From Eustoma russellianum (lineage: Eukaryota; Streptophyta; Magnoliopsida; Gentianales; Gentianaceae), in NCBI GenBank assembly GCA_036186865.1, contig AP025069.1, positions 16,260,797 to 16,324,796 of the forward strand: a stretch of DNA of 64,000 bases. The letters are read 5' to 3'. The notes below the pieces were generated by a model. The model was not told where the DNA came from, did no database searches, and was given only the letters and a program-made list of their open reading frames with translations. Of the stretch, positions 32,980-44,700 are shown piece after piece. The translations under genes and the position numbers were made by a program. The stretch's first letter is position 1. The number at the start of each line of letters is the position of its first letter.

Positions 32980-34365
32980 TCACCCATTCACTGCTTTGAT
33001 TAGGATGTCAGCTAATTGGTCTTCAGAGCGCACGTGAAGAAGCGTAATAATTCGTTCGTCAAGCTTTTCTCTAATGAAATGCCTATCTATATCCACATGT
33101 TTAGTCCGATCATATTGCACTGGGTTTTCTGAAATACTGATAGCTGCCTTGTTGTCGCATCGTAACTCTGTTGGTTCTGATATTGAGATGCCAAGTTCCA
33201 AAACAAGTTTTCGAACCCAAAGAACCTCCGTAATGCCTTTCACTGTACCTCGGAACTCTGCTTCTGCACTTGATAATGCTACGACCTTTTGTTTTTTTGG
33301 TTCTCCATGTTACCAGATTTCCCCCGACTAGGTAAGATAACCCGAGGTGGAGCGGCGGTCAACCTGATTTCCTGCCCAATCAGCGTCAGTGTATGCCTCT
33401 ATGTTGAGGTGTCCATTGTTTCTGAAGAATAATCCATTGACTGGGGTTCCCTTGAGATACCTTAAGATTCTGACCACTGCTTCAAAATGATGTTTTTGTG
33501 GACTGTGCATAAATTGACTGATTACTCTGACTGCATAGGCAATATCTGGCCTGGTGTGTGATAAATATATCAATTTGCCTACTAGTCGTTGATACTGCTC
33601 TCTGTCTGTCTCAGGCGCACCCTTTTTGAACTCCAGTTTATGATTCTGAATCATCGGTGTGTCGGCTGGCTTTGCATCAAGCATCTCGACCTTAGTCAGC
33701 AGATCAAGTATATACTTTCTTTGGCATATGTAGATTCCATCTTGTGATCGCAGCACCTCAATGCCCAAAAATACTTGAGTCCTCCTAGGTCCTTCATTTC
33801 GAATTGAGTTAACAAATGTTTCCTGAGACAAGAAATTTCATCAGTATCACTTCCAGTAATAATCATATCGTCAACGTATATAATAAGACAAGTAACGAGA
33901 CTTCCCTGTTTTTTTAATAAACAATGTATGATCGGCATTGCTTTGTTTGTACCTGTCTTTCTTCATAACTGTAGTGAACCTGCCAAACCACGCTCTTGGT
34001 GATTGTTTGAGTCCATAAAGTGCCTTTTTTAACCTGCATACTTGTCCTGGTTTAAAATCATCACAAAAGCCAGGAGGAGGTTCCATGTAGACCTCTTCAC
34101 TTAGGTCACCAAGTAAGAAAGCATTTTTAACGTCGAATTGCTGTAGTGGCCAGTTTTTGGTGGCTGCGATGGAGAATAATACCCTGATTGTATCAAGCCT
34201 TGCAACTGGTGAGAAGGTTTCAGAATAATCTACTCCATATGTCTGTGTAAATCCTTTGGCCACTAGTCTTGCTTTGTGTCGCTCTACGCTCCCGTCTGCT
34301 TTATATTTAACTGTAAAGACACACTTACACCCCACAGGCTTTTTGTTTTCGGGTAAGCTTACCAC
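32980..34365 (-). pseudogene. copia reverse transcriptase - RNase H (C2)
   Basis: RT begins in 33871-34365 with KPVGCKCVFTVKYKADGSVE, ERHKARLVAKGFTQ and QFDVKNAFLLGDLSEEVYM. The catalytic IYVDDMIITG is at 33867-33878 in an overlapping frame (33696-33938). LSHTRPDIAYAV and the RNase H start EAYTDADWAGNQVDRRSTSG follow in 33328-33831. The RNase H end with HVDIDRHFIREKL and EDQLADILIKAV is in 32980-33243. All catalytic boxes are recognisable, but frameshifts near 33,900, 33,760 and 33,300 break the product. This is one of the best-preserved pol regions in the window. Confidence 0.9.
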
Positions 34366-35381
34366 CTCCCATGTCTTTTTTTATAAGTGCGTTCATTTTC
34401 ACCATCATAGCTTCTTTCCATTGTTGTTTAGCACACGCCTCTTTCACTGTCCTGGGAATTTTTTCGGAGCATATCGTAGTCAAGAATCCTTTAGCTATAC
34501 CACTTAGTTTGGTTTCAGGGATAGGATACTTGGAGGCTCGGGCTACCTTAGATGGAGAGTACCTCTCAGGTGGGACCCCTCTGCTTTTTCTGGGTGGTAG
34601 GATGCGCCCCTGGTTTTCTGAAATAGTATTATCATGATCCATCTCAAAGTGCCCTAAACTAGCTGTATGAGTGTCAAGATAATGGTTATCGACAGAAACA
34701 GGGTTATTTTCAGTTGAAACAGAGATATTATTAGAAGCAAGGATATTTTCACATGCAATTGAATTGTCTGAAACATATGTATCCTTGTTTACCTGTTGAA
34801 GTGCATTCATCACCGGGATATCCTTGTCGGGTACTGGCGCCGAAGTTGTACAATTGCTGAGTACTATAGCACAATTGGAGCCATCTACTTGTCGTGTTGG
34901 CTCCATCATCGACGACCAGTGTGGGTCTGACAACCAATCGAGTGGGTCGCCATCGTTACCGATTATCTCCCCCTGACACCGAGATTGGGTGGAGAAAAAG
35001 AATTCTGTTTCTACAAAAACACAGTTCATAATAGTATGGACATGATGAGTACGAGGATTATAACAGCGATAGCCTTTTTGGGTGGAGGAGTAACCAACAA
35101 TGACACATTTCTCGGCCTAGAATTGCTCTGTAAATTAGTCTAGACCATAAAGCGAAATTGCTGCTGTTTAATTTGACAGCAATATTCATATTTTCTGGTA
35201 GGGGTGTATGAGTAAATGTTGGATTAAGGCTATCAATGAGGATATGAGCCACCTGAATGGCCAGATCCCCCAGGGCTAGGTGGATTGACTGTTTCTGGCT
35301 TGGGCTGTTCGGATGATTCAGGTCTGTCTGACATGATTTATGGTTGTTTTGCAGGATATGAGGTTCTGTGAGGTGTTGCAA
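34325..35381 (-). pseudogene. C2 gag start fused to integrase tail and linker
   Basis: 35058-35381 starts MQHLTEPHILQ and contains the gag N-terminal motif IAVKLNSSNFALWSRLIYRA. Within a few codons, in another frame, it becomes EKCVIVGYSSTQKGYRCYNP, the post-integrase block of copia pol. The linker with VPPERYSPSK and TVKEACAKQQWKEAMM follows (34325-35029), leading into RT. So most of gag, the protease and the integrase core were removed by one internal deletion near 35120. Confidence 0.8.
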
Positions 35382-36225
35382 TGAAGGTATTGAGCAATAC
35401 GGTTTTTTCCAGTCCGGAGGGTTGATAGTATTTCAGCAACTAGAAACTGGTAGGCTGATATGTCGGGACAGGTATGTATTCTGATCTGGCCGGAAAGATT
35501 GGCCGGGAAAGATATTTAGGTAATGATGAGTCTTCTTCTGAGCCTACGTCCAGAAAACCCACAATCGCAAGAATCGTGCTAGATATGAGGGAAAAGAAAC
35601 ATAAAAAAGAAAACCTACATAGAATCTCTTAATAGCACCAAAAGAAACCCAAATTTCTCGTTACAAAGACTTCTGAAGACTACTGATTTCAGTAGACTAC
35701 TCCTTTTTGATTCTTGGTTTCCGAAAAGTTATTTGGTGCGCTTTACAAGGTATGACTAAGGAATTATTTCATTATCTGGGATGGTTCAGCCACTCAGGGA
35801 CAAATAAGCACAACAACGGGTCACCAGAATCAAATCAGTTTGATCGTGCATTATTTGTAATATTACAGCACCGGAAAATTTTGATTTTCAGCAACGAAAA
35901 CAATGAAGCACCCAGAAAAATTTCTCCGTTGGAAACATAATGCAATTCGGAGTCTTTATTTTATATTCTTTTATGGTGGAAAAAGTTTCGAAGATTCAGA
36001 AGCCAATGAAAATCTTGTACTAAACCTTATTGCTTTTGTCACCGGATTATACTGCTTCAATGACACTTATTCATAAAGGACGCAGAATGCAATCGTATGA
36101 AGATATTGGTACACACAGTAACTAAAGGCCTCGAAAACTATAATCCCGTAACCTTTGAACGATTGAATTGCACTAAAGGGTACAGAAAAATAGTTTTCTA
36201 AATGCAAACGATATGGTCAGAGGTT
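35382..36225 (-). other. untranslated leader of C2
   Basis: Between PBS and gag ATG. The 77-residue ORF on the other strand (35707-35940) has no recognisable feature. Confidence 0.5.
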
Positions 36226-36443
36226 GCTCTGATACCATGTTAAGCTAGACACGATTGAGAAAAAATATTTTCCTTCATTGATTCACTTTGATGATACACG
36301 TCCCTATTTAAACTGTACAATTGTTTCCTAAATATGGTATACTCAATTTACAATAATGATGATTGCTGATTTTTCTTCACACTATCAGCTACTAGGTAAG
36401 TAAATATTCGCTATTATGACATAATTACGGTACATTATCAACA
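36226..36443 (-). repeat. primer site and 5' LTR of C2
   Basis: TGGTATCAGAGC (minus strand, 36226-36237) directly joined to the LTR 36238-36443. The outer flank ACCAG matches four of five bases of the left flank. Confidence 0.93.
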
Positions 36444-36576
36444 ACCAGCTCAGAACGTAAAAACCATATTTTTTTGATTATTTATATTTAGAAGACACCA
36501 GAAAAAAAAATTTAATTTTGGGTTCTGTGATACAGTTAAAAAGAAAAAACAGAAATGAGAGTAAAACAAATTCAAC

Positions 36577-36659
36577 CTGGCTGTTATGCACTTCGTTGGT
36601 ATATGCCCTGCATAATGTTTCATGGGCTTGCTCATAATCGTAGCGTGCAGCCATTGATG
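36577..36659 (-). pseudogene. putative upstream exon of the cystatin-like gene
   Basis: 83 bp bounded by an acceptor (TTCTGCTTATACAG|) and a donor (AACAGCCAG|GTTGAA). One frame reads SMAARYDYEQAHETLCRAYT then NEVHNSQ. It leaves in phase 0, which fits a downstream acceptor at CCGAG|TATGG ahead of the cystatin-like exon; C2 would then lie wholly in the intron. This is splice-signal inference; a second frame is also open, and no transcript evidence is available. Confidence 0.4.
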
Positions 36660-38160
36660 CTGTATAAGCAGAAGAAAACCGAAAATTAGATAAGATAAAC
36701 TTTGGATTAAGGTTATGATATAAGGTTTATTGTAGGGAAACTTGAAGGAGACGCAATATATTTGTTTAATTTATGGGGATCCTTTAAATAAACTAAATTT
36801 CTTGATCAACAAGTAATTAGGAAGGAGAGTTTCCTAATCAGATACTGAAGAGTTTATGGAATATTAATTGTATTTGTAAAAACAAAGGAATATTGTTGAC
36901 TTCTTTTCTAGAGTTACATTTGTTAATAAAATCCTTCCAGGCACCCTCCATCAGTCCTAAAAGAAAAAGAAAGTTAAAGACTTTTTCTTCTATAACCCGT
37001 CTTTTCAATTTATCCCAAACAAAAAAAAAACTAATTTTAAGAAAATAGTAATAAAATTGGCGGTATATATCATTACAATTAAACAAAATATGACAATTGC
37101 TTTCAACCATTGGTGTTTGCACATAAGAGTTTTCGGATGAAAAGTATTTACTTATGTTATTGAGATTACAATCGTTTTCATTCTTTTTTACTTTTTAATA
37201 CTTGTTTCATCATTATACCATGATTTGATAATTGAAAAAAGAAAAAAAAAACAAGATAATTGAAAAAAGAAAAAAAAAACAAGTGTGATACTTATCGGAA
37301 GTGAGTTTACATGGCTACCTTTTCTAGAATAACCAAATAAAGCGTGTCATCCTCTCATAACAAAATAAACTAAGGAAACTGATCGGTCTATGTTTTAAAA
37401 TAGATTTGCTCAGCGTCCAATCACTTGATAAAGTAACATCATATCATTGAAGTGCAACGCAAAGTTCCAAAAAAAAAAAAAAAAAAAAACCTTTGCGACC
37501 ATACATCGTTGTTCTAGTGTATAGTACACCATGATACGATGTCATATACACCATGATCTCGAAACAAAAATGATCAATTCTTACAAGTACAGATCACTAC
37601 ATTTATCACTCCATTTAACACAAAAAAGTGACTTTATTGCATTATAATCACTATTGAGTCGTGCGGGTTTAAAATCAAGTATTTGATTGCAAAACATTCT
37701 ATTGAATTGCCATAAATTGTTGCACGGTGCTGGTTTTAAATTCAGTCTTTGATTGAAAAACATACGGTTAAATTGTCAGAAAAGTTGGTGCTCAAAGCAA
37801 CTCAGATTATTCCTTTATACTTAGGCCTAAAAATGACAAAAATCCATAACACGGCTGAAATATTCCTTTATACGCAGGCCTAAAACCCATCCGCCTTAAC
37901 AAAACGTAGTCACACACATTTACCCAAACTTTAACTGAAAATTTGTGCTGTATTTATTTCCCTCTCTCGAAGAAAAGACGTATTGGACGCAACAAAAGTT
38001 CCATTAGCTCATAGTAAATGGTTGAACCATTTTAAACTGAAATTGAAAAAGAATCATCCAATCATTAAAATCATCAATATCGGCTGAACCTTTCTTTAAG
38101 CTTTTGACTAATTATCAATTACTCATGGTCCTTGGTAAATCTCGAAAAATATAAAATAAG
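36660..38160. other. AT-rich spacer
   Basis: Contains a perfect 28-bp tandem duplication of an A-rich unit (37227-37282) and an A21 run (37469-37489). The minus-strand ORF 36838-37122 has a weak ESNCHILFNC resemblance to the zinc motif of LINE reverse transcriptases, not enough to call. Upstream exons of the cystatin-like gene might lie here but I could not identify them. Confidence 0.4.
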
Positions 38161-39002
38161 ATTAATCACCATTATCATTATAGGTATATATAAACACACA
38201 CATGTATATAGAGGATGGACATCACAGCAACTCCAAGTAATCCAATACAAGTTTCATCTGGGCTGGTTAGCAAAGCACGCGCAAAAGACTAGATAGCAAT
38301 GGTTCAAATTCAAGATTAATTTCAACAAGCTAAATAGACACTTGGTTAGACGATCGAAGACGTAAGCACAATCTACCAGAAGAAGATACGCAGAGGGTTG
38401 AAGTGATTCAAAAACCTATGGAAACTAGCCATCTAATGCTACAACTCTCTAGAAGACCTCATCGACAAATTCGGCTTCTAAATGACCGAGAATTCACATG
38501 AAAAATCAAATAGCTGTTGAAGAGTTTGATTTCAAGTGAAAGTCTTGCATCTTCCTATGTACATTAGGTTTAGGTTGACTTAGTCTATAAATAAGGCTGT
38601 ATGTCGACTTTTTTAAGCATAGTTGAATAACATTATTTCATAATTTTGGCCAAAGCTGTATTTTAAGGTTTTCCTTGTGTTTTTCTGATCCTAAATCAAA
38701 ATTAGATTCTATATCAACGTTTTGAGCAAACATTGTGGGAGAATCAAATCCTTCCAATTGGAAGACATGTCTTAAGGGTGATAATCGTTCTTAAAGCACA
38801 AACAAACTGAAATTCAAGGGATCTTGGTCGATCCAAAACAAGAATCCGTTTTTGTAAACCGAACAAGGCGTCTTGCGGAGAACATGGTTAGAACAAGGAA
38901 AGATCGGAACTTTTACGTCGTCAAACATGCATCATTAGGGCTCTACTCCTTCTCTAGGACTTTTCTCTCTTGATTGAGGCGACACCCTCCTTTTCTCTAA
39001 TC
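38161..39002 (+). mobile_element. probable gypsy pol tail and LTR remnant
   Basis: The plus strand reads SNPIQVSSGLVSKARAKD, like the basic LTRSRAKK tail of gypsy polyproteins, with stops after it. LTR-like sequence follows with a TATA box (GTCTATAAATAAGG near 38583) and words seen in gypsy leaders. No termini or duplication were found. Tentative. Confidence 0.35.
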
Positions 39003-39128
39003 ATGCAGAATGAGGAGCTAGCAAATCTGCTACTCACACTATAACTGGATCCAGAGGAAGAGTTAGCTGACAAGGAGGACATACATGATGGTGATCCAGA
39101 AGCCGAGAGAAGCATTATTGGTAAATTC
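39003..39128 (+). pseudogene. LINE ORF1 (DUF4283-like), N-terminal piece
   Basis: ATG at 39003 reads MQNEELANLLLTL, a TAA, then LDPEEELADKEDIHDGDPEA and ERSIIGKF, the usual start of plant LINE ORF1 nucleic-acid-binding proteins (acidic patch, then ERSLVGKFLT). The frame stops at copia C3 and resumes after it at 60991. The joined phase is kept when one 5-bp duplication is discounted, so C3 and everything inside it entered this gene as one lineage of insertions. Confidence 0.7.
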
Positions 39129-40348
39129 TGTTGGATACAATCAAGGCAAGTGAAAATTGTATTATGTACAGTGAGTGCTAGTGACTTAAAGCAACAGCCG
39201 ACCTGCTGAGCTCAGCGCAGGTAGGATCAATCAATCAAGTCAGATCAGTCCAAGTAGCGTAAGTAAGTTTGCGTTCTGGACAGCCGGCCTGCCGACCTCA
39301 GCACAGCAGCGCTGCTTGAGCAACAGATGCTCTAACAGCCAACCAGCCGAGCTCAACTCGGCAGCACTGCAAAACAACAGTGCTGCACTATCAACCGATC
39401 AGCCGAGCTCAGCACACGGTAGAACTCAGCTCGGCAACTACTCAGCATGACAGTGCTGGCTAATAGCAACTCAACAGTTCAGCTGAGCAGACAATCTGAG
39501 GTGAGTCCAGGACTCTGTCCTTAAGACGTATTGCTCCGGTATAATGTGCCCAATCAGAGGAAGCAATCGTCTTCCAGGATACAACAGAATCAGTCTAGGC
39601 TAGCGGCACTGCAGCGTATGAACTCAACAAACCTGTAAAGTGCCTCTGGCTTCTCGGATGACTTGGAAATGCAAATGTATGCAGAGAGGAAGTGATTGGA
39701 TGAGGGAGATTTATGCAGAAAGTAGAAGAGTGTATGCAGGGAAGAGGAGAAGATTTATTGATTTATGAATGACTACATAGGTCAGCTCGGCCTCGTAGAT
39801 AGGGGAAAGCTGAGACCAGTTTGTTACTGTCAGCTCAACCACAGCCGTGGGATCAGATACATGCTCGGCCTGAACCCTTGAATCAGATAACCGTATCAGG
39901 TCCGCCCACAGCTGTTGGATCAAATAAATATTCAATCTGAACCTTTATACCATGACAATTTCAGGTTAGCTCAGCACGGTTAGCCTTAACCGAATTTCAA
40001 ATTTCAATCTTAGCTGATCTCAACAACCTGGGAGAAATTTAAATTTAACCATCCTTTTTCCCAGCCGATAAGATTCGGCCCAGCCCCCAGCCTTCAGTAT
40101 GAGCCTGAGCAGATTTGCCGAGCTGAGCTGATTTCCACATTTCACCCCTACTTTGAGCATTAATTGCTCATTCACTCGGTATCGTAATTGAGTTATTCAA
40201 ATGCCTAAAATTATCTACTCGTTACGTAGATAATTAAGGGCTCATTAGATTCCACTTATCATTAATAAAAACTAATTATAATTAAACTCAAAGTACGTTG
40301 CTAACCACGGTTTGCAACTTGGCCCATTTCTTTTAATTTCCTCCAACA
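39129..40348 (-). repeat. 3' LTR of C3
   Basis: 1,220 bp, TGTTGG...CCAACA (perfect 6-bp terminal inverted repeat). At 39520-39534 it contains CTTAAGACGTATTGC, complementary in element sense to the sequence next to the 5' LTR. Confidence 0.85.
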
Positions 40349-40389
40349 ATTCCCCACTTAATGCAAATGCATATGCAGACTCTATCAAG

Positions 40390-40549
40390 AAGTAAGACAA
40401 AAAAATGTTGCATCAGGAAAGGTAGCTTCTGGCTTTGGACTTTCCCTAGTGATATACTGTCGGATCCACAAGTCAGACAAGAAAATGTTGCATTAAGAGA
40501 GGTAGCTTCTGGTTTTGAACTTTCCCTAGTGATATACTGTCGAATCCAC
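40390..40549. repeat. 80-bp tandem duplication in the C3 3' untranslated region
   Basis: 40390-40469 and 40470-40549 share GGTAGCTTCTGG and CTTTCCCTAGTGATATACTG with about ten differences. It lies between the pol stop and the LTR. Confidence 0.88.
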
Positions 40550-40974
40550 TCAGCTAATTAGTGACTTGATGTCTTGAACTAATCAGCCTTTATTGTGAAC
40601 CTAGACAACAATATTCACACAAAATTTCCTTTAAACACCTTTTGCTTCTCATGATTGTGTTCGTTTTGGCCATGAACCCTCTGGTTTCAGAAAGTGTTTT
40701 AGACAATTCTTGACTTGTAGAACCCTCATAGAAGCGGCCCCACTTTACACTTACATAGATGTTTCATATAAAGAGTATTCTGCCATACCTCACTTGATAT
40801 ACCAAGATATAGTAAACAATAAAAGCCTTAGCTTACCCTAACTCTTTCAGCCGACATCACTTTTATTTAACAAAATGAGTAAGTGCTCACTGAAACTTCA
40901 TAACTTAGTTGTCCCATTGAACCAAGATTATGGGATCTCCAGTCAACAAGTTTGAGTTTCCGTTACAAAGGTTC

Positions 40975-41775
40975 TAGTGTTATGGGCTTTAGTCCCATTC
41001 TGTTTGTCAAATTTGACATCGGATCTCTAGACAAGCCTTTTGTAAGCGGATCCACAAGATTTTCTTTTGATTTTATATAATCAATGGAGATCAAGTCATT
41101 AGAGATCAACTGTTTAATGGTATTGTATCTCCGACATATGTGTCGAGACTTACTATTATAGATGCTGCTTTAAGCTCACCCTATAGCTGACTGACTATCA
41201 CAGCGTATGCTTGTAGGAGCGATTGGCTTAGGCCAACATGGCACATCTTCCGAGAAATTCCAAAGCCATTCAACTTCTTCCTCGGCTTTATCTAGTGCTA
41301 TAAACTCAACTTCTATAGTGGAACGAGCTATGCACGTTTGCTTTGTGGATTTCCACGACATAAAACCTCCGTCAACCGTGAATAAATATCCACTCATGGA
41401 CTTATAATCTTTACTACCAGATATCTAGTTGGCATCACAATAGCCTTCCAATACTGCTGGATATCTCATGTAATGTAACCAAGATTCATTGTATACTTCA
41501 AGTATCTCATCACTTTATTCAGAGCTCTCCAATGATCATCACTTGGATTATTGGTAAACCTGCTCAGTTTGTTTACTGAACATTCTAAGTTTTGTCTTGA
41601 ACAATTTGTTATGTATATTAGACTTCCAATTACTTGCAAGTATTTCAGTTGAGCTACTAGCTCGCCATGGTTCTTTCTTAAGTGTATACTTAAGTCGAGT
41701 GGAGTCTTCACCGGTTTCATATCAAATATATTGAACTGTTTTAGAACAGATTCAATATAGTGAGTTTGTGACAGC
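40975..41775 (-). pseudogene. copia RT C-terminus and RNase H (C3)
   Basis: RT end at 41466-41775: LSQTHYIESVLKQFNIFDMK and VNKLSRFTNNPSDDHWRALN. RNase H at 41176-41397: MSGYLFTVDGGFMSWKSTKQ and IARSTIEVEFIALDKAEEEV. The tail at 40975-41175 (no start codon) reads SIDYIKSKENLVDPLTKGLS. The lower-frame part of the 149-residue ORF right of 41780 belongs to the G3 LTR, not to this protein. Frames are broken between pieces. Confidence 0.85.
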
Positions 41776-41781
41776 ACGAGT

Positions 41782-44700
41782 TGTAGCGCGTCGCCCAAAA
41801 CTAGGCTCTTGGCACGGTGCACCTGCCGTACTCTGCTACGAGAAGTACAAGCTATCGATAACCTCGATATGCACGTCGACATAAACATGTACCGAAATAG
41901 GGGAACCATAATCAAATATACAAAGTATAATTGACATGCATCACAATAAACTGACTAAATCCGAATACATCCGAAATATCATCAGTACAAAAGATCGTAA
42001 TACAAGTTTGAGACAAACACAAGTACAAACTACAATATCTGGCCCCCAGACTCCTCACTTTGACCTACTCTCGGCTCAGCCTCAGCAGTATCTAAAACTT
42101 GCTCTCAAGCCTCTACAAGATGGTAAAAATAGGGGATGAGCGACGACGACTCACCCATCAAGTATTTCTGCTTAGGTTCGCCATGTGGATCATGCATAGG
42201 AGACGAAGTAATAAAACAAACATGGTAAAATAATGAACGTGACACGTCTCCGTTTCACAAATATAGTGACAATTCATGCAATTAACTTAAACATCATATA
42301 ATCATATAAAGTGCGGAAGATAAAGTCACAGAAGAAATTATATCGTTTCATGTATCCTCATTCATTATTCATTCAATAAGCTTTTAACCCGTATCTTATT
42401 CTAAAACTCATTTAATTATGTTTATGTCACGGATCATACTCTATAATTCATCTTTAAGTATGCCGAGGGTCTAGGCTCGTATCCGATAAGGTGACGCAGG
42501 TAATGTGCACATGCTCATATGAACAAATAATATGATTCATTGGCTAGAAACTTTTCAAAACAAAGTATTTTTGTAACTTTAGTATCAAGACTCTCCCCAA
42601 ACATTGCCGTAGCATCTTTCATCACATACGAAGGTAAAACACGACACACCGGATGGTTCCCCATATAATCATATGTACCAACTATGAATCCTAGTGATCC
42701 AACCATGGTGTTACATCATATGTACATAGATCTAAATGGTGACTCGTTATGGCGAAGATCCTGGGTCCCGGACACGGTGTTACTCTCAGCTAAAATGAAA
42801 ACATGAACATCATATGTAAGGTAGAGATCTCTTGTCTCATACAAGGTGTTACACTCAGCCTATATGCTAGGGAACTATGCCTCATGACACAACCTCTCAC
42901 CTAGGTTCCAGTGTCATGCGACAAGGTAACATACATAAGTTCCCCTTAACATCCTCTCTACTACACCTGACGTCAGGTCGGCCTCAAACATGACTTGTGC
43001 TGTGACAACAGCGAATCACATCATAAATCGTATGCTATGAAAACAGCAGATCATATCATCATAAAACTGTGTCGTTGGAATCAGTCGACGCGTGGTATGA
43101 TTCGTTAAAATATTTTTAAAACATATCACATAATAAAAAATTTCCGTCAAACATGTCATGTAAAATCCTTTTAAAAACATATCATGTGATAAAAGCTTTC
43201 GTAAAGTCGCTATGATAAAGCTTTTTGTTTAAAACTTTGATTCGTGTACATATGCGTATATGCTTGGTTTTGGGCTGGTTTGAGCAAATAATTATTTCAG
43301 CAGTTAAGTCCAAACTTTGGCTCATGTTTCATGTCATAATCTTATGTGAAATACCCATTTTTTCATTTCTATGTAGTCACGGTTTTGGTCCTTCTAAACA
43401 ACCCACTTTTTAGGCTTTAACCACTAACATTCTTGTCCTAATTTGTCCAATTCCATTTTATTTTGTGGCCTTTTAAAACCTAATTTTAAGCTTGTTTTAT
43501 ATACATATATATTATCCTTTTCTTAACTGTACATATTTAACATATCATTCACTTATAAATTTATGTATTATGTCATACACATGTTCTTAGGCATATACCA
43601 TCAGCAAGCCTATCAAATGATACATAGCACACATTTTCTCCCATACACGTAGTCAAGTAAATATAATACAACTTCATCGACACAAACATATGCACGAGCC
43701 AAGGGGTGCATATGTCCATGCAACGTAACACATCATTTTAGACATATTTCATACACGTATATCTATGTAGATACATAATCATATGATTAGTACATATATC
43801 TACACCCTTGGCCGAATGACCTTATCCATGCATACATTATATACTCATTATGCATATCACCTACTTGTTTTATCAAATGGCAAGTCATATGATGCATAAT
43901 GCACATAACTTCATACTCCTATACCCATGTATAGATGATGACACTTATTTCTACCTACAATGCCAACTTGGCCGAGAGGCCTACATCCACATTACACATA
44001 ATCACTACTTTATTTCGTACGTCATGCATGTATCATAATTATTCCATTCATCCTTTTTTAACATGCAATGATTATATACATGATTTCATGGTATAGTGAC
44101 ACAAGCATTCATTTTTTATACTATGTAGAACATGCAACAACATAGAAGACCACTAATCATCCTGAATTTCACATGCCAATACACATGAGGCTTCTATCTA
44201 TCTCATATTTGACATGCAAGACACTTTTCCTATCATGATAATCATAATTGTACACATAATCAAGAATCACCTAAAGATCATCACATAAATGACATGCAAG
44301 CAAACTTTCTTCATGTTATAGTGAAAACATCATTTGAACATATGCATGCATGATCCAAGGTTGGATATGAACATAGACGATATTTGCAACATGCATGAAG
44401 AAACCAAGAAGAATACTTGCCTTTTTCTTTGAATCTTAGACTTAAAATGGAAAGATTTATTCTTTCCCTTGGCTTGGGTACCACACGGCCTAGGGCCAAA
44501 ATTCGGAAGAAAGATATGTTTTTTAAGCTATGTATACTAAGAAAGTGTCAAGATAAATTCTTAAAAAGACTTAACCTTGAAAGTCCTTGAATTTTCATAC
44601 TTTTCTAACTTAGAAGCTTCCTTCCTTCTCCTTGTATCTCACGGCCTTAGAGACAAAATGAAGGGAAACGTTGAATTTTTTGGAGAGATAATGGAAGAAG

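Larger units (their letters stand above)
32709..36443 (-). mobile_element. Ty1/copia element C2, internally deleted
   Basis: LTRs of 208 bp (32709-32916) and 206 bp (36238-36443) start TGTTAAGC and end ATCAACA on the plus strand and are near-identical. Flanks ACCCG and ACCAG are a 5-bp duplication with one change. The PBS TGGTATCAGAGC touches the 5' LTR (36226-36237) and the PPT CTTGAGGGGGGG touches the 3' LTR. The interior keeps RT-RNase H and a gag start fused to the integrase tail. The near-identical LTRs indicate a younger insertion than CP. It lies in what looks like an intron of the cystatin-like gene. Confidence 0.92.

Noticed and set aside
36838..37122. Minus-strand ORF with an ESNCHILFNC segment, possible LINE RT zinc motif
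   Set aside because: Only one short motif resembles the family, and the rest of the ORF does not match.
39129..40348. Interpretation as a solo LTR
   Set aside because: The right flank carries a PPT and copia RNase H and RT pieces follow in the right order, while a matching LTR with gag lies at 60146-60985; it is the 3' LTR of C3.
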